A DNA stretch of 64,000 bases. It comes from Bradyrhizobium sp. Ai1a-2 (GTDB lineage: Bacteria; Pseudomonadota; Alphaproteobacteria; Rhizobiales; Xanthobacteraceae). A program made the translations under genes and the position numbers. The notes under the pieces were generated by a model that was given only the letters and a program-made list of their open reading frames with translations, did not search any database and was not told the DNA's origin. Shown piece after piece: positions 1 through 8,597 of this stretch (position 1 is the stretch's first letter; each line of letters starts with the position of its first letter). The DNA is taken from NCBI RefSeq assembly GCF_000426245.1, contig NZ_AUEZ01000002.1:62001-126000 (forward strand), in the 5' to 3' direction.

Positions 1-303
1 GCAGTAATGACCGGCGACGAACGGAATTTTTGCACTGGCGATTTTCTCGGCGACCGAGCGCGCCTGCTTGGGGTCGCAGGCGTCGTCGTTGACATCAAGC
101 ACAAGCTTCCTGTTGAGGAGACCGCCGGCGGCATTGATATCGGCCACTGCCTGCTCGGCGCCATTCTGGAACTGGCGCCCGAACGCAGCTTCGCCGCCGG
201 TGATCGATGAGGCCACCGCCACCCTGATGTCCTGGGCCAGCGCTGCAGAGGACAGCACAAGTGACATACCTAGTATAAGACCGAAGAGCTTGACCACTTT
301 CAT
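1..303 (-). CDS. Branched-chain amino acid-type ABC transporter substrate-binding protein, N-terminal part
   Basis: The first 101 codons of a periplasmic binding protein, running off the left edge of the window. The start ATG (301-303, reverse strand) follows AAGGA at good spacing. The protein opens with a Sec signal peptide (MKVVKLFGLILGMSLVLSS, then an ALA-Q cleavage site). The mature start (IRVAVASSITGGEAAFGRQF, then a run like NGAEQAVADINAAGGLLNRK) is typical of LivK/Peripla_BP_6 receptors, as is the later DDACDPKQA segment that opens the second strand-helix pair. The ligand cannot be told. Transporter partners would lie outside the window. Confidence 0.85.
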   Translation of the reverse strand, partial: MKVVKLFGLILGMSLVLSSAALAQDIRVAVASSITGGEAAFGRQFQNGAEQAVADINAAGGLLNRKLVLDVNDDACDPKQARSVAEKIASAKIPFVAGHYC

Positions 304-574
304 GCGAAAGTCCTTGGTGTTGTTTAGAGAGACGGCGACTACGCCGAATTCTTCATAGCATGGTCGGCTCACATCGGCGCGATGTCCCCTGCATTTTTTT
401 CCAAGGGCGCCGGCTCCATCGAGAGGAGGTGGCGCAACCTCTGTGATCCGTGACTAACCAGGAAAGCAGCCACGGCGCGGTGTTACGGCCGTAGCCATAT
501 TTTCCGCCGTCGGAATGCTCCGGAAACATGGACGCGTCAGAGTCCTGCAGCTTGATATTTTCCGGGAGATATCG

Positions 575-979
575 ATGCTGTACACAGAACAACTGCTCAA
601 TACTCGACCCCAGTCGCGGAGTCGCGCGCCATACCGCAATGATCGACGCGCCGCGCTGGAACGATCGTCCAATTATGACTCCAATTATGACAAGGCGCAG
701 ATCTTACTGCCGTGGCGAGACCTAGCTCAGCCGGATCGACAGTCCGGTCAAGAGGCGGCGGTTCGCGCGGATTACCCGACACAGACGCAACAGGCGCCAG
801 AGGTTCGGCGATGGTACGTCTCGATCGGCGCGATGGTGATGTTCGTGCTGTCCAAGATGCGCGACGAGCTGGAGATACGCCGGGCCATGGCGGAGCTCCG
901 GGAGCTCGACGACCGAATGCTGCGCGATATCGGGCTATCCCGCTGCGATATCGCTTCCGTCCGCAGGCGCGAAATCTAG
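575..979 (+). CDS. DUF1127 domain protein
   Basis: A 134-residue protein whose last 40 residues form a DUF1127 module: an arginine-rich helix, then RELDDRMLRDIGLSRCDI. This is the classic pattern of small alphaproteobacterial DUF1127 proteins, some of which act in RNA and phosphate or stress regulation. The N-terminal 80 residues are polar and low in complexity. I chose the ATG at 575 because GGGAG lies about 6 nt before it; an in-frame ATG at 515 lacks a good ribosome site. A second DUF1127-like gene follows at 1091. Confidence 0.75.
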   Translation: MLYTEQLLNTRPQSRSRAPYRNDRRAALERSSNYDSNYDKAQILLPWRDLAQPDRQSGQEAAVRADYPTQTQQAPEVRRWYVSIGAMVMFVLSKMRDELEIRRAMAELRELDDRMLRDIGLSRCDIASVRRREI

Positions 980-1090
980 CGGATCGCGCAGCGCGCAAAG
1001 ACCACTATCGCTGATGATCAACGTCGGGCGCCATGCGCCCGCCGAGGTCACGCGCTGAGGCGGTTTGCGTTTAAATAGGACAGCACCACC

Positions 1091-1363
1091 ATGATGCACA
1101 GACATATGCGATGGATCCCGGCCGCACAACCGGGCGGAAATCGGATTCCGACCTCGAGCCTGGTACGAAGATTGGTTCGCGCCCAGAACGACCCGGCGAA
1201 GCAACGTATACGCGCATGGCTCACGAATATCTCTGACGAGAAACTCCTGAACTTCGGACTCTCGGCAGCCGATATCGCGCTCTTGCGTGCGCCGAACCGC
1301 AACGAGGCTCCTCCGCCAACAGAGCAGATGACAACAAGGGCGACGCGACCGGCGTTGTTCTGA
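1091..1363 (+). CDS. DUF1127-like small protein
   Basis: A 90-residue basic protein. Residues about 40-67 (RAWLTNISDEKLLNFGLSAA, then DIALLR) resemble the DUF1127 helix pair of the gene upstream, so the two are probably divergent tandem copies. The C-terminal tail is proline and threonine rich. The start is a double ATG (1091/1094) with only a weak ribosome site. Function unknown. Confidence 0.6.
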   Translation: MMHRHMRWIPAAQPGGNRIPTSSLVRRLVRAQNDPAKQRIRAWLTNISDEKLLNFGLSAADIALLRAPNRNEAPPPTEQMTTRATRPALF

Positions 1364-1799
1364 AACGCTTGACGCGAAACGCAGGCGTTGACGGACCGTG
1401 AGCAATCCTCAGCGGAGCGAATCGCGCCGACGCTTCATCGCGGCCGAAGTCGATCGGCTTCGTCTGGCCGAAATCGGGTAGCGGCACTCTCCGGTTACCG
1501 CTACCGAACCGACATCGATCGTGCGCAAGTCGTCCTGAACAAGCAGGTGGCCCTGACGATTGACCCGGCCAGGATGAACGCCGGCCGCTTCCCCTCGACG
1601 AATTGCTTCACCTGCGGCGAGTTGAAGACCTCAAAGGGCGTTACGTGAAACGCAATTCTCGTGACTTCCGCTCTCGGAGAATTTTGCACCACATCGGACG
1701 ATTTCTCCGCAATTGCCAGCGAGCCGCGATTAATCGCAAATGACATCCCGGATTCATCTGCCGGATCTGGATTGACGCATTATTTTGGGAACTAACGAC
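1364..1799. other. Intergenic stretch, no supported gene
   Basis: About 430 bp between the DUF1127-like gene and the SsuA-like gene. Open frames exist on both strands (1388-1648 forward, 1501-1746 reverse), but neither has a ribosome site or a recognisable domain. It presumably holds the promoter of the downstream receptor gene. Confidence 0.5.
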
Positions 1800-2807
1800 A
1801 TGCTGTTCTCGCCTCGCCCGCTCCCGCAAATTCCAGCCGCATCCCGGATCACATCCGTCACGCGCCGGCTCGCCATCGGCGCGCTTGGCTTGCTGGCGAT
1901 GGTCTCGCTGGCGCGGCCTGCGATCTCGGAGGAAATCCGGATCGGATATCAGAAGTCTTCCACGCTCACCGCGATCCTCAAGACCAATGGTGAACTGGAG
2001 AAGGCGCTCGCGCCGCTCGGCATCACCGTGTCCTGGCACGAATTCACCAGCGGATTGCCGCTGCTCGAGGCCATCAATGTCGGCAGCGTCGATTTCGGCG
2101 CCGACGTCGCCGACACCGTGCCGATCTTTGCGCAGGCCGCGGGCGCCAAGCTTGCCTATGTCGCTGAAGAAGCCGCATCGCCATCGGCGCAGGCGATCCT
2201 GGTTCCGAAGGACTCGCCCGTCAAAGCCGTGACTGATCTCAAGGGCAAGAAGGTGGCGGTGACGAAAGGCGCCGGCAGCCATTTCCTGTTGCTCGCCGCG
2301 CTCGCCAAATCCGGTCTCACCTTCAAGGACATCACGCCCGCCTATCTGACGCCGGCCGACGGCCGTGCAGCGTTCGTCAGCAACAATGTCGATGCCTGGG
2401 TGGCCTGGGATCCCTTCCTCACCAGCGCAAGCCGCCAGTCCGGCGCGCGCGTCCTCTCCGATGGCGGCAACGGCCTTGCCAGCTACAAGCGCTATTATGT
2501 TGCCTCAGCAGTGTTCGCCGATCGTCGTGACGACGCGCTCAACGTGATCTTCAGCAAACTTGCCGAGACCGGCAAATGGGTCAAAACCAACCCCAAGGAC
2601 GCGGCCACCATTCTCGCCGGCCTCTGGGGCATCGATGCCGCGGCGGTGGAAGAAGCCAACAGCCATCGCTCCTACAAGGTCGGCGCGGTCACCGTCGCTG
2701 GGCTGTCGGAGCAGCAGCGCATCGCGGATGCGTTCGTCGCCGAGGGGCTGATCCCGAAGAAGGTCGATACCAGCAACGTCAAGATCTGGGCGCCGAAGGG
2801 GTTCTAA
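1800..2807 (+). CDS. SsuA-like aliphatic sulfonate ABC transporter substrate-binding protein
   Basis: A 335-residue periplasmic receptor of the SsuA/NrtA (NMT1-like) family. It has a long n-region and a signal peptide (about residues 20-45, ending ARPAISEE). The mature start EEIRIGYQKSSTLTAILK and the block SAQAILVPKDSPVKAVTDLK are hallmarks of sulfonate receptors, as are the following GKKVAVTKGAGSHF and the segment VDAWVAWDPF. The ATG at 1800 is preferred over an in-frame TTG at 1785 because GGGA sits 9 nt before it. No SsuB or SsuC gene is adjacent, so it is an orphan receptor that must use a permease elsewhere. Alkanesulfonate or a related sulfur source is the likely ligand. Confidence 0.85.
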   Translation: MLFSPRPLPQIPAASRITSVTRRLAIGALGLLAMVSLARPAISEEIRIGYQKSSTLTAILKTNGELEKALAPLGITVSWHEFTSGLPLLEAINVGSVDFGADVADTVPIFAQAAGAKLAYVAEEAASPSAQAILVPKDSPVKAVTDLKGKKVAVTKGAGSHFLLLAALAKSGLTFKDITPAYLTPADGRAAFVSNNVDAWVAWDPFLTSASRQSGARVLSDGGNGLASYKRYYVASAVFADRRDDALNVIFSKLAETGKWVKTNPKDAATILAGLWGIDAAAVEEANSHRSYKVGAVTVAGLSEQQRIADAFVAEGLIPKKVDTSNVKIWAPKGF

Positions 2808-2883
2808 CTAGCGCCATCCGGACCCGCCGATCGAGAGGTGCTGCTACGCACGGCTGGAACCCGCTTCGACTTTGAGCTCCAGA

Positions 2884-2899
2884 TGTGATCTCGATCACA
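2884..2899. promoter_or_regulatory. CRP/FNR-family-like binding site
   Basis: The 16-mer TGTGATCTCGATCACA has perfect 7-bp arms (TGTGATC/GATCACA) and matches the CRP core TGTGA-N6-TCACA exactly. It lies 63 bp before the small gene at 2963, a usual position for an activator or repressor of the Crp/Fnr family. Which family member binds is unknown. Confidence 0.5.
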
Positions 2900-2962
2900 C
2901 TGTAATCGAGCCAACCGCGCTAACGTCTCCCGCGCCTACCGAATGCGTGCGGGGACAAATCG

Positions 2963-3172
2963 ATGGACGACGAGTTTTGCAGAGAAAGAGCGCGCGCGGT
3001 TCGCGCGATTGCGGAGCAAGCGGATCCCTTCATCAAGCGGCGCCTGCTCCAGTTGGCTCACCACTATGAGCGGCGCATCCGGCTGTCCGAAGGCGCCAAG
3101 AATGATGGAGACTCAGAGCACAAGGCGCCGACCGAGTTCGAGATGAAGCTCGGGCGCGGGGATCTAGCCTAG
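2963..3172 (+). CDS. Small conserved hypothetical protein
   Basis: A 69-residue charged protein (MDDEFCRERARAVRAIAEQA, then DPFIKRRLLQLAHHYERRI). It is of a type common in Bradyrhizobium and predicted to be a helical hairpin. GGGGA precedes the ATG by 7 nt. Its stop overlaps the end of the convergent DUF2848 gene by a few bases. Function unknown. Confidence 0.6.
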   Translation: MDDEFCRERARAVRAIAEQADPFIKRRLLQLAHHYERRIRLSEGAKNDGDSEHKAPTEFEMKLGRGDLA

Positions 3173-3853
3173 CACCGGCAGGGTGATGATCTCATACCCG
3201 TGGCTGATGCTGCGCTTCAGGACGGGATCTTCGATCACATAGTCGAAGCGGCTGGCCGGGCGGATGCCACCCTTGGCGGCGAAGGTGCCGCAGAACATGG
3301 CGCAGCCATCGGGCAGTCCGGCACTGCCAAATCCGCCCTCGATCAGATCTGACACCGGCAACATTCCGCTTAGCGCGCCTTCCTGATAAAGCACACGCTC
3401 GCCGTCGATCGTCGCCCAGGATCGCAGCATGATCTGGTCCCAGTGGCCTTCGATTTCAGCGAGATCCCACAGCATCGGCGCAACGGGCTTGTCGCACATC
3501 TGCTTGGACACCGTGATGTTGTAGGTTTCGACCTTGCGGTCAGTGTGATCAGAGCCGACGCCGACGAGCGTGCGGCCTTCGAAGCCAAACAGCACGAACT
3601 CGACCTCTCCGCTCGAGTCGGTGCCGGTGCATTCGATGCTGCCGGCGGTCGTCAGCCTGCGCGCGGCACATCGGTAATAGATCGGGGTCGAGGCCGGGGG
3701 CGCGATGCCGATCGCTGCGAGCTCGGCAATGTGCTTGTCGCGCGCGACCGGATCGCGCCCGGTCCAGCCGGCGATCACCGCCTGTGTAATCGACAGTTTG
3801 AGCGGCGTCGCGACGTTGTTGGCAAGCAAAGTGAATTCGATATCGTTCTTCAT
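3164..3853 (-). CDS. DUF2848 family protein
   Basis: A 229-residue protein of the DUF2848 family, which resembles the fumarylacetoacetate hydrolase fold. Recognisable blocks are VLFGFEGRTLVGVGSDHTDR, KQMCDKPVAPMLWDL and a terminal SHGYEIITLPVLG. It is the last gene of the leftward operon ubiD-tctC-tctB-tctA-ThDP-DUF2848, 37 bp after the ThDP gene. By position it probably hydrolyses or isomerises a ring-derived acid. The start ATG (3851-3853) was chosen because upstream codons overlap the preceding gene. Confidence 0.8.
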   Translation of the reverse strand: MKNDIEFTLLANNVATPLKLSITQAVIAGWTGRDPVARDKHIAELAAIGIAPPASTPIYYRCAARRLTTAGSIECTGTDSSGEVEFVLFGFEGRTLVGVGSDHTDRKVETYNITVSKQMCDKPVAPMLWDLAEIEGHWDQIMLRSWATIDGERVLYQEGALSGMLPVSDLIEGGFGSAGLPDGCAMFCGTFAAKGGIRPASRFDYVIEDPVLKRSISHGYEIITLPVLG

Positions 3854-3890
3854 GTCTCTTCCATGTGGGCGCGATTTTTTAGCCGAACTT

Positions 3891-5561
3891 TTACAGGCTG
3901 CGATCCGGGGTGAGTTGATTGCGATTGACGCGCAATTCGATGATGGTCGGCCGATCCGCTCGGGCCGCCCGCGCAAAGGTATCGGGGAACTGCTCGTGGT
4001 GATCGACGATCTCGCCATGCGCCCCATACGACTTAGCCAAGGCAGCGAAATCCGGATTCAGCAGATCCGTACCGCTCGGACGATTCGGGAAATGATTTTC
4101 CTGATGCATCCGGATCGAGCCGTACATGCCGTTGTTGGCGATGATGACAATGATCGGAAGCTTGTGCTGAACCGCGGTCGCGAACTCCTGTGACGCCATC
4201 ATGAAGCAGCCATCGCCGGCAAGACAGACCACGGTCCGGTTGGGGTAACGCAGCTTCGCTGCGATCGCGGCCGGCAGCCCATAGCCCATCGAGCCGGACT
4301 TCGGCGCAATCTGGGTGCCGAGCTGCCGATAGCAGTAATAGCGATGCAGCCAGATCGTATAGTTCCCGGCGCCGTTGGTGACGACGGCATCGTCGGGCAA
4401 TACGCGATTGAGATGGGCGATCACTTTGGACAGGTCGAAGCTCGCCGTCGCCGGCCGTGGCGACTGGTAATTGACCAGAGCCTGGCGTGACTCCTCGCGC
4501 CAGGTCGCCCACGGCCTTGCATCGAGCGGCGGAAGCTTCGCGAGCGCGGTCACGAAACTGGACGATTTCGACTGGATCGCGAGTGTCGGATTATAGGTCC
4601 TGCCAAGCTCCTCGGCGCCCGGAAACACGTGGATCAGGATTTGCTTCGGCGTCGGCACGTCGAGCAACGAGAAATGGTTGGTGGTGACATCGCCAAGCCT
4701 GTCCCCGATCACCAGGAGCAGGTCTGCCCCCTTGACGCGCTCCATCAAGGCCTTGCTGCAGCCGAGGCTGAGATCGCCGACATAGTGCGGGCTCCTGTTA
4801 TCCAGCACGTCCTGCGACCGGAAGCCTGCGACGACCGGCAGGTCGTTGCGCGTGACGAACGTCTTGAATTGATCGGCCGCCTCCGGCGTCCAGCCGAGAT
4901 TGCCGACGATGACGAGCGGCTTCCGGGCCCGACCAAGCAGTTCCTGCACCTGCGCCATTTGCGCTTCGGACGGCGCGGACTCGACAATCTGCGCAGGGAG
5001 CGCATCGGCGACATCACTCGTGCGACTAAGGATGTCTTCAGGAAGCGACAGCACCACCGGCCCGGGACGTCCCTGCATCGCGATGTGGAAGGCACGATTG
5101 ACGAACTCCGGAATCTGGTCCGGCGACTGGACCTCGCCGACCCACTTCGTCATGTCGTCGAACGTCCTGACGTAGTTGATCTCCTGGAACGCTTCGCGGC
5201 CGCGGTGGCTCGACGGCACCTGTCCGATGATCAGGATCATCGGCGTCGAATCCTGCCAGGCGGTATGCAACCCGATCGCGGCGTGCATCGCGCCGGGACC
5301 GCGGCTGACGACGCAAACGCCGGGGCGCCCGGATATCTTGCCGTCCGCTTCTGCCATATGCGAGGCCGTGGCCTCGTGACGGCAGGTCACGAATTGAATG
5401 CCTGCATCGAGCAACGAGTCGAAAATCGGCAGCGCGCTTTCGCCGGGCACGCCGAACATTCGATCGATACCATTGATGCGCAATGCGGAGACCAATAGCT
5501 GGCCGCCGCTGCGCAAGGCCGCGACCCGACTGGCCGGCTGTGCCGGATCATGCTTGTTCAC
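3891..5561 (-). CDS. Thiamine diphosphate-dependent enzyme (acetolactate synthase / benzoylformate decarboxylase family)
   Basis: 556 residues with the full three-domain ThDP layout: an N-terminal PYR domain with the catalytic glutamate (RHEATASHMAEADG, Glu63), a central TPP_enzyme_M domain (from about residue 195), and a C-terminal PP domain with the Mg-ThDP motif (GDG, then ANN about 27 residues on). No small regulatory subunit is near, which argues against biosynthetic acetolactate synthase. The context (ubiD, Tct transporter, DUF2848) suggests a catabolic 2-oxo acid decarboxylase or lyase. The exact substrate is not evident. Confidence 0.85.
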   Translation of the reverse strand: MNKHDPAQPASRVAALRSGGQLLVSALRINGIDRMFGVPGESALPIFDSLLDAGIQFVTCRHEATASHMAEADGKISGRPGVCVVSRGPGAMHAAIGLHTAWQDSTPMILIIGQVPSSHRGREAFQEINYVRTFDDMTKWVGEVQSPDQIPEFVNRAFHIAMQGRPGPVVLSLPEDILSRTSDVADALPAQIVESAPSEAQMAQVQELLGRARKPLVIVGNLGWTPEAADQFKTFVTRNDLPVVAGFRSQDVLDNRSPHYVGDLSLGCSKALMERVKGADLLLVIGDRLGDVTTNHFSLLDVPTPKQILIHVFPGAEELGRTYNPTLAIQSKSSSFVTALAKLPPLDARPWATWREESRQALVNYQSPRPATASFDLSKVIAHLNRVLPDDAVVTNGAGNYTIWLHRYYCYRQLGTQIAPKSGSMGYGLPAAIAAKLRYPNRTVVCLAGDGCFMMASQEFATAVQHKLPIIVIIANNGMYGSIRMHQENHFPNRPSGTDLLNPDFAALAKSYGAHGEIVDHHEQFPDTFARAARADRPTIIELRVNRNQLTPDRSL

Positions 5562-5600
5562 GGGCTCGTTCCTGACTGCTTTACGGCGCCCTGCGCCCGC

Positions 5601-7103
5601 TCATTCCTGGAATACTTCGACACGGCGCTGCCGGACCGCCGGCATCATGATCGAGATCAGCAGGGCTACCGAGACCAGGAGCAGCGCGAGACTGATCGGC
5701 CGCTGCAGGAAGATCATGGGATCGCCATGCGAGGTGATCAGGCTGCGCCGAAAGTTCTCCTCGACCATGGGGCCGAGCACAAAGCCCATCAACAGTGGCG
5801 CCGGCTCGGCGTCGAGCTTGCGCAGGACGTAGCCCAGCAAAGAGAAGCCGACCGTCATGTAAACGTCGAAGCTCGAATTGTTCACCGAGTAGACGCCGAT
5901 CGCGCAGATCACGACGATGGCGAGATAAAGCAGCCGGTAGGGCACCGCGAGCAGGCGAACCCAAATGCCGATCATCGGCAGATTGATGATCACCAGCATT
6001 GCATTGCCGAGGAACATGCTGGCGATCAGGCCCCAGAATAGATCGGGCTGGCGCGAGATGATCATCGGTCCCGGCGCAATGCCGTGCAGTGTCAACGCAC
6101 CGACCATCAACGCCATGGTGGCGCTGGTCGGGATACCCATCGTCAGCAACGGCACGAATGAAGTCTGCGCCGCGGCATTGTTGGCACTTTCGGGTCCCGC
6201 GACTCCTTCGATGGCGCCATTGCCGAACCGTGACCGGTCCTTGGCGACGCGCTTCTCGAGGGCGTAAGCGGAGAACGACGCGATGGTCGCGCCGCCGCCC
6301 GGCAGGATACCGAACAGCGTGCCGAGCGCGGTGCCGCGCAGAACCGCGCCCCAGGCGCCCCGCAACGCCTTGAACGACGGCCAGATGGTGCCGATCCGCA
6401 TCTGGTTGACGATGCGAACCGACGCCCCTTCGAGATTCGAGATCACCTCGGCGACGCCGAACAGCCCCATCACAAGCGCGACGAAATTGATGCCGTCGGA
6501 CAATTCAACAAGCCCGAACGTCATGCGGGCTTCGCCGGTGTTGAGGTCCATGCCGACCATGCCGAGCAGCAGGCCGAGAAAGATCATCGCGATGGCGTGA
6601 AACGCCGAACCGTTGGCGAGCACAACGGCCGAGACGAGCCCGAGCACCATCAGCGAGAAATAGTCCGGCGAGGCGAATTGCTGCGTCATCAAGGCGAGCG
6701 GCGGTCCAAGAAGCGCGATGACGACCGTGCCGATGCATCCCGCGATGAACGACCCGATCGCAGCAATCGCGAGCGCCTCGCTCGCCCTGCCCTGCTGCGC
6801 CATCTTGTAGCCGTCGATGGCGGTGACCACGGAGGTGGATTCGCCGGGAATGTTGACCAGGATCGCCGTCGTCGACCCGCCATATTGGGCGCCGTAGTAG
6901 ATGCCGGCCAGCATGATGATCGCCGAGACCGGACTGAGCGCATAGGTTGCTGGCAACAACAGCGAGATCGTGGCGACCGGTCCAAGGCCAGGCAGCACGC
7001 CGATCAGCGTGCCGCAGATAGCGCCGACCAGGCAGAAGAACAGGTTGATCGGCGTCGCGGCGACGGCGAAGCCATGGCCAAGCAGCGCGAAGACATCGGT
7101 CAT
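5601..7103 (-). CDS. tctA: Tripartite tricarboxylate transporter permease, large subunit (TctA family)
   Basis: A 500-residue integral membrane protein with about 12 hydrophobic segments. It shows TctA signatures: GVLPGLGPVATISLLLPATY, then YYGAQYGGSTTAILVNIPGE near the N terminus, and GILPGGGATIASF with MGIPTSATMALM in the second half. It overlaps tctB by 4 bp (ATGA), so translation is coupled. Together with tctB and tctC it forms a secondary, ion-coupled importer of an organic acid, here probably the substrate of the UbiD or ThDP enzymes in the same operon. Confidence 0.93.
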   Translation of the reverse strand: MTDVFALLGHGFAVAATPINLFFCLVGAICGTLIGVLPGLGPVATISLLLPATYALSPVSAIIMLAGIYYGAQYGGSTTAILVNIPGESTSVVTAIDGYKMAQQGRASEALAIAAIGSFIAGCIGTVVIALLGPPLALMTQQFASPDYFSLMVLGLVSAVVLANGSAFHAIAMIFLGLLLGMVGMDLNTGEARMTFGLVELSDGINFVALVMGLFGVAEVISNLEGASVRIVNQMRIGTIWPSFKALRGAWGAVLRGTALGTLFGILPGGGATIASFSAYALEKRVAKDRSRFGNGAIEGVAGPESANNAAAQTSFVPLLTMGIPTSATMALMVGALTLHGIAPGPMIISRQPDLFWGLIASMFLGNAMLVIINLPMIGIWVRLLAVPYRLLYLAIVVICAIGVYSVNNSSFDVYMTVGFSLLGYVLRKLDAEPAPLLMGFVLGPMVEENFRRSLITSHGDPMIFLQRPISLALLLVSVALLISIMMPAVRQRRVEVFQE

Positions 7104-7552
7104 GGCAGCAGGTCCACCGGGATCTTGAGAAGCCAGACAAAGATCACGGCTGACGCGGCCGCGAGCAGCACGCCGATCACGAGGCTTTGCCGCCAGCGGG
7201 TTTCGACGGACGCGAAATGGGCGATCGCCACCTGCGCCAGGATCGCAATGATCAACCCGGCGCGTTCGACCAGCACACCGAAAGCCGTGAAGGACAGCAG
7301 GATGCAGATCAACGGCCGCAGATGGAACGATCCAATCGGGCTCCCTTCGGCGAGCAGTCCCTTGACCGCGAGGCAAAGCCCCATGACCATCAGAACGAGC
7401 GCAAGCCCGAGCGGGAAGTAACCCGGCCCCATCTCCAGGACGGTGCCGACTGAAAGGGTTCGGATATAAAGCAGCGCCACGGTCGCGACCGCTACCAGCA
7501 GCAAGCCGGAATAGAAGTCGGTATTGTTGCCGCGCCTGGCAGGTGACGTCAT
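7100..7552 (-). CDS. tctB: Tripartite tricarboxylate transporter small membrane subunit (TctB family)
   Basis: A 150-residue protein with four predicted transmembrane helices. The motif EMGPGYFPLGLALVLMVMGL after the first helix is typical of TctB. The ATG at 7550-7552 opens MTSPARRGNNTDFYSGLLLV. It sits between tctC (38 bp upstream) and tctA (4-bp overlap). Confidence 0.88.
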   Translation of the reverse strand: MTSPARRGNNTDFYSGLLLVAVATVALLYIRTLSVGTVLEMGPGYFPLGLALVLMVMGLCLAVKGLLAEGSPIGSFHLRPLICILLSFTAFGVLVERAGLIIAILAQVAIAHFASVETRWRQSLVIGVLLAAASAVIFVWLLKIPVDLLP

Positions 7553-7590
7553 GTTGATACTGCCTCCCCGCTGACCTGTCCCGAGGCCAG

Positions 7591-8556
7591 TCAGTTCTTC
7601 TTCTCGGCGATTTCCTTGAGGAGCTCGCGCCACTGCTCGACTTCGGCGGCGATCTGTGCCTTGTATTCGTCCGGCGTCGTGAACACGGTCGAGGCGCCGA
7701 CCACCGCCATGCTCTTCTTGACCTCGGGGTCCGCCGCCATCTTCTTCAGCACGTCGGATAGTTTGGCGATGATCGGGTCCGGCGTGCTGGCCGGTGCCAT
7801 CACGCCGTTCCATGACTCGACGCTGTAGCCGGGCGTCACCGTTTCAGAGACCGTGGGCAATTGCGGCGCGAACTCGTTGCGCTTTGCCGACGTCACCGCC
7901 AGCGCACGCACCTTGCTGGCCTCCATCTGAGGCAAGGCATCAGTCATGTTGGTGAAGGACAGGTTGACCTCGCCCGACACCACGGCGGCCGTGGCCGGCG
8001 AACCGCCCTTGAACGGAACGTGGGTCATCTTGGTCCCGTTGCGCGCATCGAACAGCTGCACCGAGTAATGCATCAGGCCGCCGGCGCCGCTGGACCCATA
8101 GCTCAGCTTGCCAGGGTTGGCTTTGGCATAGGCAACGAGATCCTGCATCGTGTTGATCGGGAGCGACGGGTTGACGATCACGGTCTGCGGAATCGTGCTG
8201 ACGACACTGACCGGCTTGAAGCTCTTCACGGGATCGTAGGATGTCGTTTGCGCGACCGGAGCGACTGAAATGGCACCCACGCTGCAGATGCACAGCGTGT
8301 AACCATCGCCAGGCGACTTTGCCACAAGGTCGGAGCCGACAATGCCGCCGCCGCCGGCGCGATTATCGACGATCACCGTCTGCCCCAATTCCTTCTCGAG
8401 GTATCGCGCGGTGATGCGCGCCACCGAATCGGTGTAGCCGCCGGGCGCGTAGGGCACGACCAGCTTGATCGTCTTGCTCGGCCACTCCTGCGCCGATACC
8501 GCCGTGGCACTCAATGCCATGCCTGCCGACAGAATGGCCGCCGCAATTCGCATCAT
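7591..8556 (-). CDS. tctC: Bug family tripartite tricarboxylate transporter substrate-binding protein (TctC)
   Basis: A 321-residue periplasmic receptor. After a signal peptide ending VSAQEWPSK it shows the Bug motifs IKLVVPYAPGGYTDSVAR, DNRAGGGGIVGSDLVAKSPG and YGSSGAGGLMHYSVQLF. The context of the same operon points to an aromatic or keto acid ligand. Confidence 0.92.
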   Translation of the reverse strand: MMRIAAAILSAGMALSATAVSAQEWPSKTIKLVVPYAPGGYTDSVARITARYLEKELGQTVIVDNRAGGGGIVGSDLVAKSPGDGYTLCICSVGAISVAPVAQTTSYDPVKSFKPVSVVSTIPQTVIVNPSLPINTMQDLVAYAKANPGKLSYGSSGAGGLMHYSVQLFDARNGTKMTHVPFKGGSPATAAVVSGEVNLSFTNMTDALPQMEASKVRALAVTSAKRNEFAPQLPTVSETVTPGYSVESWNGVMAPASTPDPIIAKLSDVLKKMAADPEVKKSMAVVGASTVFTTPDEYKAQIAAEVEQWRELLKEIAEKKN

Positions 8557-8597
8557 ATTTCGTTTCCTCGCGTGTGATCTATTTTGGTGAAAATGAT

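Noticed and set aside
1388-1746. Overlapping open frames on both strands (86 and 81 codons)
   Set aside because: Neither has a ribosome site, a recognisable domain or protein-like composition. They overlap each other antisense, so at most one could be real.
5581-7421. Long forward-strand open frames opposite the Tct genes
   Set aside because: They are antisense to clear membrane proteins with strong family motifs, as expected in high-GC DNA.
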